The notes: a model not told the origin generated them from the letters alone. 64,000 nt of DNA from Aliiglaciecola sp. M165 (GCF_007197995.1 NZ_VKKH01000006.1:248001-312000), one strand, 5' to 3'. Shown: positions 36,116 to 46,120, counted from the first letter of the stretch. A program made the numbers and translations.

Positions 36116-37473
36116 GTCGCGACCTGATCCTTGTCGGATTGCTGTTTATGGCAATCTATTTCAGTATCAAGCGCCCCTATATTGGGGTGGCTGCTTGGGT
36201 GTGGATTGCACTGACCGCACCGGCAAAATGGGCTTTTGGGTTTTCCAATGATTTCCGCCTTAACTTGACAATTGTTGTCGTGGCGGCGCTTTCTTATGTG
36301 TTTGTTCAAAAAAACAAACATTGGCGCATGAATAGCCTGAGCTTTCTGGTGATACTGTTTTGGATCTGGACGCTCATATCAACCGCCACCAACCAAACCT
36401 CATTTTCGTTTTACGTCTGGGATTACTGGAACCAATTTACCAAGGTTCTATTGCTCTACATTTTTGTGACGCTGTGTATTACTAAACGCTTGCATATAGA
36501 TACCTTAATCTGGGCGATTGTGCTGTCTATTTCCTCTTACGCGGCGATGGAAGCGGTGAAATTTATCTTATCCGGTGGTGGACATAGAATTGTTGGTAAA
36601 GCAGGAATTATTCAAGACAGGAATGACTTGGCCGTGGCCATTAATATGTGCATTCCTATGATCCTTTACCTCATCTCAATCACAGAGAACTTCTGGTTGA
36701 AGCGCGGTTTAAAAATTCTGTTTTTGATGAATATCTTAGCGATCATTGGTACCTATTCCCGCGGTGGCTTTATCGGTTTGTGTATTTTGTTTATCGCATT
36801 TTGGTGGACGTCAAAACGCAAAGTTCTCTATGCCGTGTTAGCCGCGATAGTCATTCCGTTATTTTTTGCATTTGCCCCCGGAGAATGGAAAGAAAGGCAA
36901 AACACCGTTTCTACCGCAGCGGCGCAAGATGGTTCCTTTATCGGACGATTGTGGGCGTGGAAAATATCTACTTTGATCGCAATGGACTACCCCTTGACCG
37001 GAGGCGGATTCCACGCTGTTAAAGATGGGCCATTATGGCGATATTACGCGCCGATGACGCCCAATTTTGGGCCAATTCAAACACCGCAGATCCCCAAAGA
37101 GCTTAAACCCAAAGCTGCGCACAATATTTATATGCAAGTGTTGGGTGATCATGGGTTTGGCGGATTATTCATTTTCTTAATGATCCTATTGGGTACGATA
37201 AGGCTGAATTTAAAAAATAAACGATGGGGGCTAGAGAACGATCAGCAGTGGTTGGTTAATTTGAGCCGCGCGCTCAACTTGTCCTTGGTGGGCTATTGTA
37301 TTACTGGTGGTAATGTAAGTTTGGCTTACTTTGATTTGTTCTATACCATAGTGGGCGTGGTATGCAGTATTCAGATACATATAGTCACTAAAAAGTACAA
37401 ACAGAAAGTAAAAAGTCCTCTGGCAGATGCACAAGCCGATGCGAGAAGACAAAAAGAACATTCTTATGGGTAG
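36112..37473 (+). CDS. O-antigen-ligase-like protein, XrtA-associated (O-glycosylation ligase)
   Basis: About 453 residues from ATG 36112, preceded by AGGAGG; this start overlaps the microprotein stop, and an upstream start would lie inside it. About ten to twelve membrane helices are seen. A large periplasmic loop (about 275-350) has the Wzy/WaaL signature GRLWAWKISTLIAMDYPLTG and HNIYMQVLGDHGF. TIGR03097 proteins with this pattern are found only with exosortase A. It may polymerise the repeat unit or transfer glycan to a protein. The C-terminal 30 residues are charged and cytoplasmic. It overlaps the next gene by 8 bases. Confidence 0.88.
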   Translation: MSRDLILVGLLFMAIYFSIKRPYIGVAAWVWIALTAPAKWAFGFSNDFRLNLTIVVVAALSYVFVQKNKHWRMNSLSFLVILFWIWTLISTATNQTSFSFYVWDYWNQFTKVLLLYIFVTLCITKRLHIDTLIWAIVLSISSYAAMEAVKFILSGGGHRIVGKAGIIQDRNDLAVAINMCIPMILYLISITENFWLKRGLKILFLMNILAIIGTYSRGGFIGLCILFIAFWWTSKRKVLYAVLAAIVIPLFFAFAPGEWKERQNTVSTAAAQDGSFIGRLWAWKISTLIAMDYPLTGGGFHAVKDGPLWRYYAPMTPNFGPIQTPQIPKELKPKAAHNIYMQVLGDHGFGGLFIFLMILLGTIRLNLKNKRWGLENDQQWLVNLSRALNLSLVGYCITGGNVSLAYFDLFYTIVGVVCSIQIHIVTKKYKQKVKSPLADAQADARRQKEHSYG

Positions 37474-38164
37474 TAATATGTTGAGTATAAGACAATTCTT
37501 GAAAATCGTTGGCGTATTGTTGCCCGCTTTGCTTTTATCAAGCGAAGCTTTTGCCAACTCCAAGTGTATGGAACTTAAGTGGCGAAGGGGCAAGCCATGG
37601 GACTATTTTTCTGCAGAAACCCGCGCATCGACAGGTACCTATCAAGGTGGTTTGTTATATTTGGTGGAGTCAGCGCATTTCACTAAAAGTGTTCGTCGTC
37701 TAAATGGCGGTAAAACAGGCAAGCAACCCCAAGATTTATTGTTTGTGCTGACTTCTATTCCGAATCATCCTGTTGCGCTGGACGCTTACGCCCGCTACGA
37801 GCATCTTTGGAATACGTCTAGAGCCTTTAAAGAAAATAAAGAGAATATCGAACCTGTTCACTCGGCTGGATGTTTTTTTGAACGGGCAGCACGAGTTTTT
37901 CCCAATCGTCCATATACCTATCTTACCTGGGGGATTTACTTTCATCGTTTAGGCGAATATGAATCAGCTGTGGAGAAGTTTCTGCAAGCCGACAAGCTAA
38001 TGCCAGATTCATCAGAAACCAAATATAATATAGGTTTGGCTTACGTCGAGTTAAAGGATCTAGCCAATGCTAAGTTATACGCAGAGCAGGCCTACAAGCT
38101 AGGTTATCCTCTGCAAGGATTAAAAAACAAAATTGCTGAACTTGAAAAAGCATTAAACAACTAG
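37466..38164 (+). CDS. secreted TPR-like protein of the EPS operon
   Basis: About 232 residues from ATG 37466; ATG 37478 (MLSIRQF) is also possible. A signal peptide (about residues 5-30) is followed by a possible AFA cleavage site (FANSKC). The C-terminal half has TPR-like helix pairs: YLTWGIYFHRLGEYESAVEK, KYNIGLAYVELKDLANAKLY. The N-terminal half is not recognised; it includes paired Cys residues (NSKC and SAGCFF) that may form a disulfide. A periplasmic scaffold for the synthesis or export complex is inferred from the locus. It follows the ligase-like gene with an 8-base overlap. Confidence 0.75.
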   Translation: MGSNMLSIRQFLKIVGVLLPALLLSSEAFANSKCMELKWRRGKPWDYFSAETRASTGTYQGGLLYLVESAHFTKSVRRLNGGKTGKQPQDLLFVLTSIPNHPVALDAYARYEHLWNTSRAFKENKENIEPVHSAGCFFERAARVFPNRPYTYLTWGIYFHRLGEYESAVEKFLQADKLMPDSSETKYNIGLAYVELKDLANAKLYAEQAYKLGYPLQGLKNKIAELEKALNN

Positions 38165-38173
38165 GAGTCATTG

Positions 38174-39166
38174 GTGTCACGTAAACTCTTGTTATCTGGC
38201 GGCTGCCTCAGACCTAACGGTTTTGAACTAGGCGAAGGAAAGTATTACGGTAAAGCCAGTTTGGTGATGCTTGATACACAAACCGGTGAATTTTCTCAGG
38301 CATTGTCAAAAACAGAAGGCGGTGAAAATTATCCCAATGAACACCCTAATCTGCAGTTCACTGCAGGTTGTGTGGATGGCGACGATTTGTGGTTGCCCAC
38401 TGATACCGAAGTGCACAGATATTCTTTACCTGATTTGACGCTTAAGTCAGTTTTTTCTCACCCGTGTTTTCATAATATCCATTCGGTTCACCTGATTGAT
38501 GACAAAGTCGTTGCGACCTCTACAGGGCTCGATAATGTCGTGGTCATGAACAAAGAAACCGGTGATATTGATAAGATCATCAATACCCAAGGTAAAGATC
38601 CCTGGCATCGTTTCGACCAAGAAACCGATTATCGAATGGTGCATTCTACCCGTCCTCATGATAGCCACCCGAACTTCGTATTCAAATTGGACAAGGATCT
38701 TTGGGTTACTAGGTGTACCCAAGAGGATGCGGTTAACCTGAATAATGTCGAACAACGCATCGATATTAGTCAGGGAGGCGAGGTGAGTGTTCATGATGGG
38801 ATTTTGTGGCAAGACAAGCTGGTCTTTACTCGTGTGGACGGCAAATTGGTGTTCTGCGATCCGGTGAGTAAAACCCATATTGAAACATTTGACCCCTTTG
38901 GTAGTGCATTAAGCCGCCCAATTGGTTGGTGTCGTGGGCTTTACGCAGAGGGTGACATTTTTTATGTAGGCTATTCCAAACTTCGAAAAACTAATCTCAA
39001 AGCAAAGATTAAATTTTTGTCCAAAGGTAATTTTAAATATTCATCGGGTAACAACTCCCTGGTTGTGGCGCTAAATATTAAGACCAGAAAGGTGGAAAAC
39101 GTCTTCACCTCGCCAGATGGTTTGATAGACGCAATATATGGAATTATGCCTTTCCACTATGACTGA
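38174..39166 (+). CDS. propeller-like protein with paired His motifs, function unknown
   Basis: 330 residues from GTG 38174, with AGGAG seven bases before it; the TTG at 38171 is spaced worse. No signal peptide or membrane helix is seen. The sequence is a series of beta-strand pairs of the WD/NHL type (DDLWLPTDTEVHRYSLPD, KVVATSTGLDNVVVMNKE). It contains repeated His motifs, HNIHSVH (near 98), RPHDSHPNF (near 160) and SVHDGILW (near 196), suggesting a metal site. I do not recognise a family with confidence. It sits between the TPR gene and the flippase gene and overlaps the latter. Confidence 0.6.
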   Translation: MSRKLLLSGGCLRPNGFELGEGKYYGKASLVMLDTQTGEFSQALSKTEGGENYPNEHPNLQFTAGCVDGDDLWLPTDTEVHRYSLPDLTLKSVFSHPCFHNIHSVHLIDDKVVATSTGLDNVVVMNKETGDIDKIINTQGKDPWHRFDQETDYRMVHSTRPHDSHPNFVFKLDKDLWVTRCTQEDAVNLNNVEQRIDISQGGEVSVHDGILWQDKLVFTRVDGKLVFCDPVSKTHIETFDPFGSALSRPIGWCRGLYAEGDIFYVGYSKLRKTNLKAKIKFLSKGNFKYSSGNNSLVVALNIKTRKVENVFTSPDGLIDAIYGIMPFHYD

Positions 39167-40619
39167 GCCAGTCAAGACCAATACCTTTTTTAGTATATTT
39201 TGGTCCATCTTATCCAAGTGGAGCTCTAAATTAATTGGTATGGTCAGCACTATCGTGCTGGCCAGGCTATTAACGCCAGCCGATTTTGGCATCATCGCCA
39301 TGGCTACGATTGTAGTTGCATTGCTTGAATCCATGACACAAGCGGGATTGAACCTTTATATCCTGCGTTACAAGTCGCATGACGAACGCGTGTTCAACGC
39401 TGCCTGGACGGTTGGCATCATCCAAGCCTTTGTTGTCGCACTTCCGTTAGTGCTCTTGGCGCCCCTTATTGCAGATTTTTATTCGCAACCCGTGCTTATT
39501 GAAGTGATTTACTGTTTGGCTTTGGTGAGAGTGATCCAAGGGCTTAACAACTTTGGCATTTTTATCGCGCAAAAAGAGATGAATTTCAAAGTAGATTTTG
39601 TCTTAACGCTATGGACTCGTCTTAGTTACTTAACCGCTACCATTGGGTTTGCGTGGTATCTCGAATCGTTTTGGGCGTTGGTGTTTGGGCAACTACTTTC
39701 CGCTTTTGTAGGATGCGCATTGAGTTACTATCTACACCCTTATCGTCCAAAGCTGAGCCTTTATAACTGGCGAGACATGCTGAAATACTCAAAAGCAACA
39801 GTGCCATTGAGCATAGGACGATACATCAACAATCAGGCAGATGTTGCCATTGTCGGTCGGGTGGCTTCCGCCCAATTCCTCGGGATTTATCATGTTGCCG
39901 TGAACCTCGCCGGATTGTTCACCAAAGAGCTTCTGATGCCTGTGATTAGAGGATTGATCCCAAATTTATCCGTACTGCGTGATGAAAAGAATTTTAAAGA
40001 CATTCTACTAACCACCTTTGCTGCCGCGGTATATGTGTTTTTTCCTGTGGGTCTTGGCTTGTCACTAGTCGCTCCCGAGTTTATTACCGTGTTGTTAGGG
40101 GAAAAGTGGTTAGAAGCCATTCCACTATTAAAGTGGTTTAGCTTGTACGCCATGCTTGCAGGGATGATGATGTTTTTCAGTGAACAATTCTTGGTCATGA
40201 TGGAGCGAGAGGTTTTGTCTAATCGCCTTATGTGGGCTAGAAACGCGATTTTGGTGACGACCATCTTTTTAACGATTAGCTACTTAGACGTGAACCAACT
40301 GCCTAAGATGCTGTTTTTAAGCAGTCTAGTGTCGCTGCCAATGATTTTGTTCAGTATTAGCCGGTCACTAGAATTGTCACTAATCAAAATCCTCGTAAGC
40401 TGGCTTCCTGCCTTAGCTGGCGGCGCTGCAATGTATGGCGTGCTGCATTGGGTAGCATTTCCAGAAAATTGGCTGACAATTGCCGTGTTAGTGCTTAAAG
40501 TAGCACTAGGTGGAGCAAGTTATGCGAGTGTTGTGCTGCTCTTGTTTGTGTTGAGAGGCAAGCCTCAGGACACATTAGAAAGCGCAATTTTGAACAAAAT
40601 ATTAGCAAAAATAAATTAG
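39159..40619 (+). CDS. polysaccharide flippase (Wzx-like, MOP superfamily)
   Basis: 486 residues from ATG 39159 (MTEPVKTNTFF), inside the end of the previous gene. It has about twelve to fourteen membrane helices, with the N-terminal pair FSIFWSILSKWSSKLIG and IVLARLLTPADFGIIAMA, the typical Wzx/PST opening. It moves the undecaprenyl-linked repeat unit across the inner membrane. A second flippase is encoded at 46121, so the region may serve two polymers, or one flippase may be of narrower substrate range. Confidence 0.9.
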   Translation: MTEPVKTNTFFSIFWSILSKWSSKLIGMVSTIVLARLLTPADFGIIAMATIVVALLESMTQAGLNLYILRYKSHDERVFNAAWTVGIIQAFVVALPLVLLAPLIADFYSQPVLIEVIYCLALVRVIQGLNNFGIFIAQKEMNFKVDFVLTLWTRLSYLTATIGFAWYLESFWALVFGQLLSAFVGCALSYYLHPYRPKLSLYNWRDMLKYSKATVPLSIGRYINNQADVAIVGRVASAQFLGIYHVAVNLAGLFTKELLMPVIRGLIPNLSVLRDEKNFKDILLTTFAAAVYVFFPVGLGLSLVAPEFITVLLGEKWLEAIPLLKWFSLYAMLAGMMMFFSEQFLVMMEREVLSNRLMWARNAILVTTIFLTISYLDVNQLPKMLFLSSLVSLPMILFSISRSLELSLIKILVSWLPALAGGAAMYGVLHWVAFPENWLTIAVLVLKVALGGASYASVVLLLFVLRGKPQDTLESAILNKILAKIN

Positions 40620-40660
40620 ACAACTGAATTGTCCAAAATCAAACAAGAGGAACACTAAGC

Positions 40661-42397
40661 GTGCAAGAAGGTAAGTGGCATAAAATAGTATCGAGCAGTG
40701 ATCTCGAACTCAACGTTCATCTTTCCTCAAGTGCTGTCATGCACAGCGACGATGATAATCATCTTGTTCTTTATGGTTATGCCTTATTGGACGAGAAAAA
40801 CGCTGACGCACAACAGGTGCTTTCTACTTATTTAGAATCATCTTCATTGTCTGATTTTTACTCAAGACTATCAGGTCAATTCACTTTAGTTATCGCCAAG
40901 CCAGATACCACGCCTGTTATCATTACCGACCAGCTGGCAACAAAACCCTGTTACTATTTTGCGCAAAAACAATCCCTGTACGTCAGCGATGAATTGCGTG
41001 CGATAAAAAGTTTACCCGAGGTTGAATTAACGGTTAGTAAACAGGCATTGTACAACTATTTGTATTTTCACTGTATCCCAGCACCGACGACCATTTATCA
41101 GAACGTTTTTAAGGTTGAAGCGGGCGCCATGGTGTCGTTCTCTAAAACGGGAGAGGCACACAAAACGGTGGCCTACAGCCCAGAATTTGCCAACACACTC
41201 TCTGATCACAACAAAGCTTACCAAGACTGTTTGAACACAGTTGAAAAAGCGGTTAAAAAACATGCTCAAGGTGAAGTAGGGGCCTTTTTGAGCGGAGGGT
41301 TGGACAGCTCAACTGTTTCAGGCATGTTGGCAAAAGTAGAGTCAAAGCAAGCAAAAACCTTTTCAATCGGCTTTGAAGTAGCGGGTTATGACGAAACAGA
41401 ATACGCGATGATCACTGCGAAGCATTTTGATACTGATCACAAGGTTTTGTATTTGAAACCTGATGCCGCCGCACAAGAGTTTGTGAAAGTTGCCCAATAT
41501 TTCGAAGAACCCTTTGGAAATTCATCGGCGATGGCGGCCTATTTCTGTGCAAAATTTGCCAAGGAAGATGGCGTCAACGTTTTACTGGCGGGTGATGGCG
41601 GAGATGAACTTTTTGCAGGTAATGAACGCTATGCCAAACAAAAAGTTTTTGAGCTGTATTTTAAGATGCCTAAATTTTTGGGCGAAACCATAAATGTGCT
41701 CTTCAATAATAGTCTGACCAGAAAAATACCTGGACTTAAAAAGGTTGCCAGTTATCTTGCGCAAGCTCGGGTAACATTGCCGGGTCGACTGCAAACCTAT
41801 AATTTTGTCAATCAGCTTGGGGTTGAAGCGATTTATTCGGCAGATTTGCTAAAAGAGGTTGATACGAACCTCCCTTTACAACAACTCCAGCAGCGCTACA
41901 ACGAGTGTAAGAGTGATGATCCCGTTGATGCCATGTTATATCTTGACTGGAAATTCACCCTAGCGGACAACGATTTAGTCAAAGTCAGTAAGATGTGTGA
42001 ATTGGCAGATGTAGAAGTCCGTTATCCACTGCTAGACAAGTCGTTAATTGATTTCAGTTGCACCATTCCTGCTGAGGTTAAATTGCCTGGCTCAGAATTA
42101 CGAGATTTTTATAAAAAAGCCTGTAAAGGCTTCCTCGCCGATGAAACGCTGACCAAAAGTAAACACGGATTTGGCTTACCCTTTGGCGCATGGATGAAAG
42201 AAAACGAAACGCTTAAGACCCTGACATTTGAAACTCTGAATAGCTTTAAGAAACGCAATATCGTCAAAGAAAGTCTTGTTGAGCAAGCTCTTGAAGCCCA
42301 CAACAGCGTGCATACCGGATATTTCGGCGAGCTTATCTGGATCATGGTGGTGCTGGAATTATGGCTGCAAAAAGAGGCCAGTGATTTTGTTGCATAG
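40661..42397 (+). CDS. asparagine-synthase-like protein with a dead glutaminase domain
   Basis: 578 residues from GTG 40661, after AGAGG. The synthetase half is intact: FLSGGLDSSTVSG near 210 and AGDGGDELFAGNERY near 310. The N-terminal domain keeps the fold pattern but has no Cys at position 2 (it is Gln), and no in-frame Cys lies upstream before the stop codon at 40625. Glutamine hydrolysis by this protein is therefore unlikely. It may take free ammonia or another amine, as do beta-lactam-synthetase-like relatives, to acylate or amidate a sugar carboxylate. The normal amidotransferase at 30465 could be a source of ammonia, but they are far apart in the operon. Confidence 0.82.
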   Translation: MQEGKWHKIVSSSDLELNVHLSSSAVMHSDDDNHLVLYGYALLDEKNADAQQVLSTYLESSSLSDFYSRLSGQFTLVIAKPDTTPVIITDQLATKPCYYFAQKQSLYVSDELRAIKSLPEVELTVSKQALYNYLYFHCIPAPTTIYQNVFKVEAGAMVSFSKTGEAHKTVAYSPEFANTLSDHNKAYQDCLNTVEKAVKKHAQGEVGAFLSGGLDSSTVSGMLAKVESKQAKTFSIGFEVAGYDETEYAMITAKHFDTDHKVLYLKPDAAAQEFVKVAQYFEEPFGNSSAMAAYFCAKFAKEDGVNVLLAGDGGDELFAGNERYAKQKVFELYFKMPKFLGETINVLFNNSLTRKIPGLKKVASYLAQARVTLPGRLQTYNFVNQLGVEAIYSADLLKEVDTNLPLQQLQQRYNECKSDDPVDAMLYLDWKFTLADNDLVKVSKMCELADVEVRYPLLDKSLIDFSCTIPAEVKLPGSELRDFYKKACKGFLADETLTKSKHGFGLPFGAWMKENETLKTLTFETLNSFKKRNIVKESLVEQALEAHNSVHTGYFGELIWIMVVLELWLQKEASDFVA

Positions 42398-43319
42398 TAT
42401 TTTAGGTGGTTTGAACCGGCTATTAACCGGCAATAAACTCAGCATTTTGATCTATCATCAAGTGCTGGCCGAGTTTGATCCGTTAAGGCCCTATGAGGTG
42501 ACTGCTGAGCAGTTTGACTGGCAAATGAAGCTGCTAGCCGAGCATTTTACTCCTATTAGCTTGTCAGAGGCCAAACAGGCCTTAGAGACCAACTCAGTGC
42601 CCGAACGTGCCGTTTGTGTGACCTTTGATGATGGTTACTTGAACAACTTAACCGTCGCTCAACCTATTTTAGCTAAGTACAAGGTACCCGCTACGGTTTA
42701 TGTTGCCACTGGGTTTAGCCAGGGGCAAAGCATGTGGAATGACCGAGTTATGCATCTTTTTTCTGACATCACAACACAGACCTTGATGCTTGAGGGAACT
42801 CGCACTGAATTGGGTGATTGGGCGCAGCGCCGTGACCTTGCGCAAAAGCAACTGATGCGACTCAAATATCTGCCAATAGAGGAACGGTTGGTCGCGGTTC
42901 AGGCCTTGTATGATGAAAATGAATTAGCCGCTCCTGAACCTGTCATGATGAATCCAGAACAAATCAAGCAATTGTCGCAGTTAAATATAGAAATCGGTGC
43001 TCATACGGTCAACCATCCGATTCTAAAAGTGCTTAGTGCTGAACAACAACAGCATGAAATCAATGAAAGTAAATCACAACTTGAAGCCTGGACAGATAAA
43101 CCTGTAAAGCATTTTGCTTATCCAAATGGTGCCTATGGCAAAGACTTGACTGATGAAACGGTGAATCTGGTTAAAAAGGCGGGCTATGAAACCGCGGTTG
43201 TAACAGATTGGGGAACTTGTGCCCACGGCGACGACTTATTAAAGTTGAAACGTTTTACTCCTTGGGATCGAACTCCTACGAAGTTTCATGCTAGGTTAGT
43301 AAAATCGCGATTTAGTTGA
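42381..43319 (+). CDS. polysaccharide deacetylase family protein (NodB fold)
   Basis: About 312 residues from GTG 42381, which follows AAGAGG; nearby TTG codons are alternatives. Catalytic features: VTFDDGYLNNL (Asp-Asp, near 80), GAHTVNHP (metal His pair, near 205) and FAYPNGAYG (near 240). This is the CE4 family, with the N-terminal SILIYHQVL segment. Likely N-deacetylation of a hexosamine in the polymer or precursor; no signal peptide is seen, so it probably acts in the cytoplasm. It overlaps the asparagine-synthase-like gene by 17 bases. Confidence 0.87.
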   Translation: MILLHSILGGLNRLLTGNKLSILIYHQVLAEFDPLRPYEVTAEQFDWQMKLLAEHFTPISLSEAKQALETNSVPERAVCVTFDDGYLNNLTVAQPILAKYKVPATVYVATGFSQGQSMWNDRVMHLFSDITTQTLMLEGTRTELGDWAQRRDLAQKQLMRLKYLPIEERLVAVQALYDENELAAPEPVMMNPEQIKQLSQLNIEIGAHTVNHPILKVLSAEQQQHEINESKSQLEAWTDKPVKHFAYPNGAYGKDLTDETVNLVKKAGYETAVVTDWGTCAHGDDLLKLKRFTPWDRTPTKFHARLVKSRFS

Positions 43320-43416
43320 GTTAGGTGAATGCTCGCTTTGTTATTATTTAAAACAGTCTGCGACATAAAACCTCAAGGGGCAGTTGAGCAGCAAAGCAAA
43401 TTAAGGGAAAAGCATC

Positions 43417-44235
43417 ATGTTCATTTCTGATTCAATCGTCTTTGTTGAACTCCATAAAACCGCCTGTACTCATATTGACAAATTGTTGAGTGAAATTGTA
43501 GGTGGGAGGCTTGAAGGTAAACACAACAAAGCTTACAAAGAGTTATTTTCACCCAAACGCCATTTTCTCGGTTCGGTTCGAAATCCTTGGGAATGGTATG
43601 TGTCTTTATGGGCTTTTGGATGTGAAGAAAAGGGCGGACTCTTTATGCACGTCACTAAATCCAATTGGAATCTTGAAGGGGTTTCTCTTAAATACGGATA
43701 TCAATATTTTTTATTGTCGGTGTTTGCCAAGTTCAGTAAAAACCCTGACAAATGGAAAGAAGCCTATCGCGATGTTAATGACCCCAGCTGCTTTAGAATG
43801 TGGTTGAAGTTGTTGCACGACCCTAATCGAAGCTTTGATTTTGGCGAGCACTATGCGTTGGCCCCCATGCACAATTTTGCAGGGCTGCTTACCTATAGAT
43901 ACTTTAATTTGTTTTGCAGCATTAAGTCCGACGACCGACCCTTTGAACAACTTAATGATTACTCACAACTAAAGCAGTTTAATGATGAACATTGTTTTAT
44001 CAGTCATTTTATTCGCAATGAAAACCTAGAAGAAGATTTTATCGCTGCTTTGGAAGCCACCGGGTTTGCCTTAACTCCTGAGCACAAAGATCGAATTTTT
44101 AGCAGCAAAAAAACCAATGCCTCCGAGCACGACCGAAATATTGCACGCTTTTATGACCAGGAAACCGATGAAATCATTCAAGAGCGAGAGCGATTTATCA
44201 TTGAAAAGTTTGCCTACAAATCGGTATTAAGTTAA
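43417..44235 (+). CDS. sulfotransferase-like protein
   Basis: 272 residues. The 5'-phosphosulfate-binding loop is recognisable but degenerate as VELHKTACTHIDKLL (the usual HKTGGTSL). The 3'-phosphate motif is SVRNPWEWYVSLW near 50. The remainder is an alpha-helical lid. It resembles family-2-type sulfotransferases of bacterial polysaccharide loci. The sugar acceptor is unknown. It is the last gene of the plus-strand operon. A second, more canonical PAPS enzyme is encoded at 48747. Confidence 0.72.
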   Translation: MFISDSIVFVELHKTACTHIDKLLSEIVGGRLEGKHNKAYKELFSPKRHFLGSVRNPWEWYVSLWAFGCEEKGGLFMHVTKSNWNLEGVSLKYGYQYFLLSVFAKFSKNPDKWKEAYRDVNDPSCFRMWLKLLHDPNRSFDFGEHYALAPMHNFAGLLTYRYFNLFCSIKSDDRPFEQLNDYSQLKQFNDEHCFISHFIRNENLEEDFIAALEATGFALTPEHKDRIFSSKKTNASEHDRNIARFYDQETDEIIQERERFIIEKFAYKSVLS

Positions 44236-44257
44236 CGGCTACTTAGGAGCAAAGGTG

Positions 44258-45841
44258 TCAGTGAGACGTCAAATAACCTCTCAATACGCCAATATTGACT
44301 TTATATGCTTTTAAGCCAATCTTGGCATTGTCATTCGACCCATCAAACACTTCATCAAACGCCTTTGGATATCGCTTAACCATGGATTCAGCAGGCGTGC
44401 TCATACGGCCAAACTTGTTATAGGTGACCAAATACTCGGTGTGATACTTGAGCATTCTGGCGATACTTTGTTGACTATCTGGGTCATTTAACAAGGGGAT
44501 AGAACGGCGCTGAATGACATGTGGTAGCACGCCCCAATCTACGGTTGCAACAATTGCATCGTCAGGAATGTTTTCTCTCGTAAACTGGGCTAATTTTTCT
44601 ATCGCCAGTTGCTCTTGTTCTAATTTATCATCTTGATAATACATCTTAAGTAGATTCGGAAAAGCAACAATAAGTAATAAACAGGCAAACAGTGTCGCGG
44701 ATATTTGAGCTGGCCGTTTGAGTGGCCCTAAAAAACCGAACGAAGTGACAGTTTTCAGTCCCAGTCCCATCATCACAATGATAAACGGCATCATGGGTAG
44801 CCAATACCGATAAACAATATGCAAATTTTTATTCAGCAAAATGTCTTTGCTAATAAACGCCATGGATAAACCAACGTATAACAGTTCAAGTTTATTGGCA
44901 CGTTTTGCCCAAGGCACCAGACCAAAGCCAATTAAAACCAACATGATTAGCGTAATCCCATGACGATTCAGTGAACTCAAGCCGCCATACCATGATTCAA
45001 ACAATCCGCCTACAAATAGACTTGTGCGTTCCAGGGGGAATTGCCAAGCAGCCTGAATATGCTCTGCAGAGGCGTTACCAGGTAATCCTTTTGCGTATAT
45101 GCTCAGGCCTTTTAAACCAAAAAAATAACCGTTTGCCATATTGAAGGTGTCAGGGGAGTGAGCCAGGTAATTGCGGATTGTCCACAGCAAAAACGGCAAA
45201 CACACTAATCCTCCAAGCATGGCAAGCTTTACAGAAGATTTTAATAAGGTTTCGCGATGATGTTGATAGGCATGTATTAACAAGGTAAGCCCTAATGCTG
45301 CACAAAAAAACAGCCCCTGTAATCTCACTAGTGACGAAAATGACACTAACACGCAGCAAAGTAGTAAAAACTTTAGTTGTGTCGTCTGTTCGTATTTTCG
45401 CCAACATAGCAAAGCCAACATGGTTACGGTTAAGAAAAGTGTATCGGAAATCAACGCATAAAAATGGATCACAAATAAGCTACTGCACAACACGAAGAAT
45501 GGAGCCAATAATCCACTTATACCATAACGCTCAAACGCAAAATAACGGGCAATCACTATTATTCCTATCAGTGATATTGCCCCCATAAACCCTTGCAAAA
45601 TATAGAAGTTTTCTCCGGCAAATAATAGCGGGATAGCGACTACAAGGGATGTTCCGGGATAATACTGAAGGTTAGGTTGGCCGTTGAACCAATATTGCAT
45701 AGAAGAAATGATTTGACTCGCAGTGCCCAAATAGTATCCAGAATCTGGGTATTGGATCCAAAATTGAGGAGTGATCACAATCAACACCAGACTTAACAAA
45801 AGCAGGATGATCCCTTGCATTTTACTTACGCTAACCTTCAT
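44258..45841 (-). CDS. GT39-like membrane glycosyltransferase
   Basis: 527 residues with about eleven membrane helices and the dolichyl-phosphate mannosyltransferase/ArnT-type pattern: an acidic motif PDSGYY in the first periplasmic loop (near 30) and a C-terminal periplasmic domain. Such enzymes use a lipid-linked sugar donor to modify lipid, glycan or protein on the periplasmic side. The donor could be supplied by the DPM-like GT2 at 53016. It is convergent with the plus-strand operon. The start is ATG 45841. Confidence 0.8.
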   Translation of the reverse strand: MKVSVSKMQGIILLLLSLVLIVITPQFWIQYPDSGYYLGTASQIISSMQYWFNGQPNLQYYPGTSLVVAIPLLFAGENFYILQGFMGAISLIGIIVIARYFAFERYGISGLLAPFFVLCSSLFVIHFYALISDTLFLTVTMLALLCWRKYEQTTQLKFLLLCCVLVSFSSLVRLQGLFFCAALGLTLLIHAYQHHRETLLKSSVKLAMLGGLVCLPFLLWTIRNYLAHSPDTFNMANGYFFGLKGLSIYAKGLPGNASAEHIQAAWQFPLERTSLFVGGLFESWYGGLSSLNRHGITLIMLVLIGFGLVPWAKRANKLELLYVGLSMAFISKDILLNKNLHIVYRYWLPMMPFIIVMMGLGLKTVTSFGFLGPLKRPAQISATLFACLLLIVAFPNLLKMYYQDDKLEQEQLAIEKLAQFTRENIPDDAIVATVDWGVLPHVIQRRSIPLLNDPDSQQSIARMLKYHTEYLVTYNKFGRMSTPAESMVKRYPKAFDEVFDGSNDNAKIGLKAYKVNIGVLRGYLTSH

Positions 45842-46120
45842 GACTTAACTTTTTCCTTAAGATTACCCGAGTAATTGTAAGTGAGTGAAAATTGGTACAT
45901 TCTGCATCCGTACATTGGTGAGTTTTCAAAAAACCTCTAACGTGCTGTTTAAGCGTAATTTACACGATATTAAAAGAAATCTCATTGGTTCTTTCGTGCA
46001 CAGTAAATTGCATCATACTAGTGAATTCACTTACACTAAGCTGAATTGACGTTTACCGTCTACATTTTATTAAATTCATTGTTTCTCAAATACCTACAAT
46101 CTGTTGATGGAGCGCTAACG

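Noticed and set aside
38447-38878. 143-codon ORF opposite the propeller-like gene
   Set aside because: Antisense to a gene with a good ribosome binding site and operon position; no own domain.
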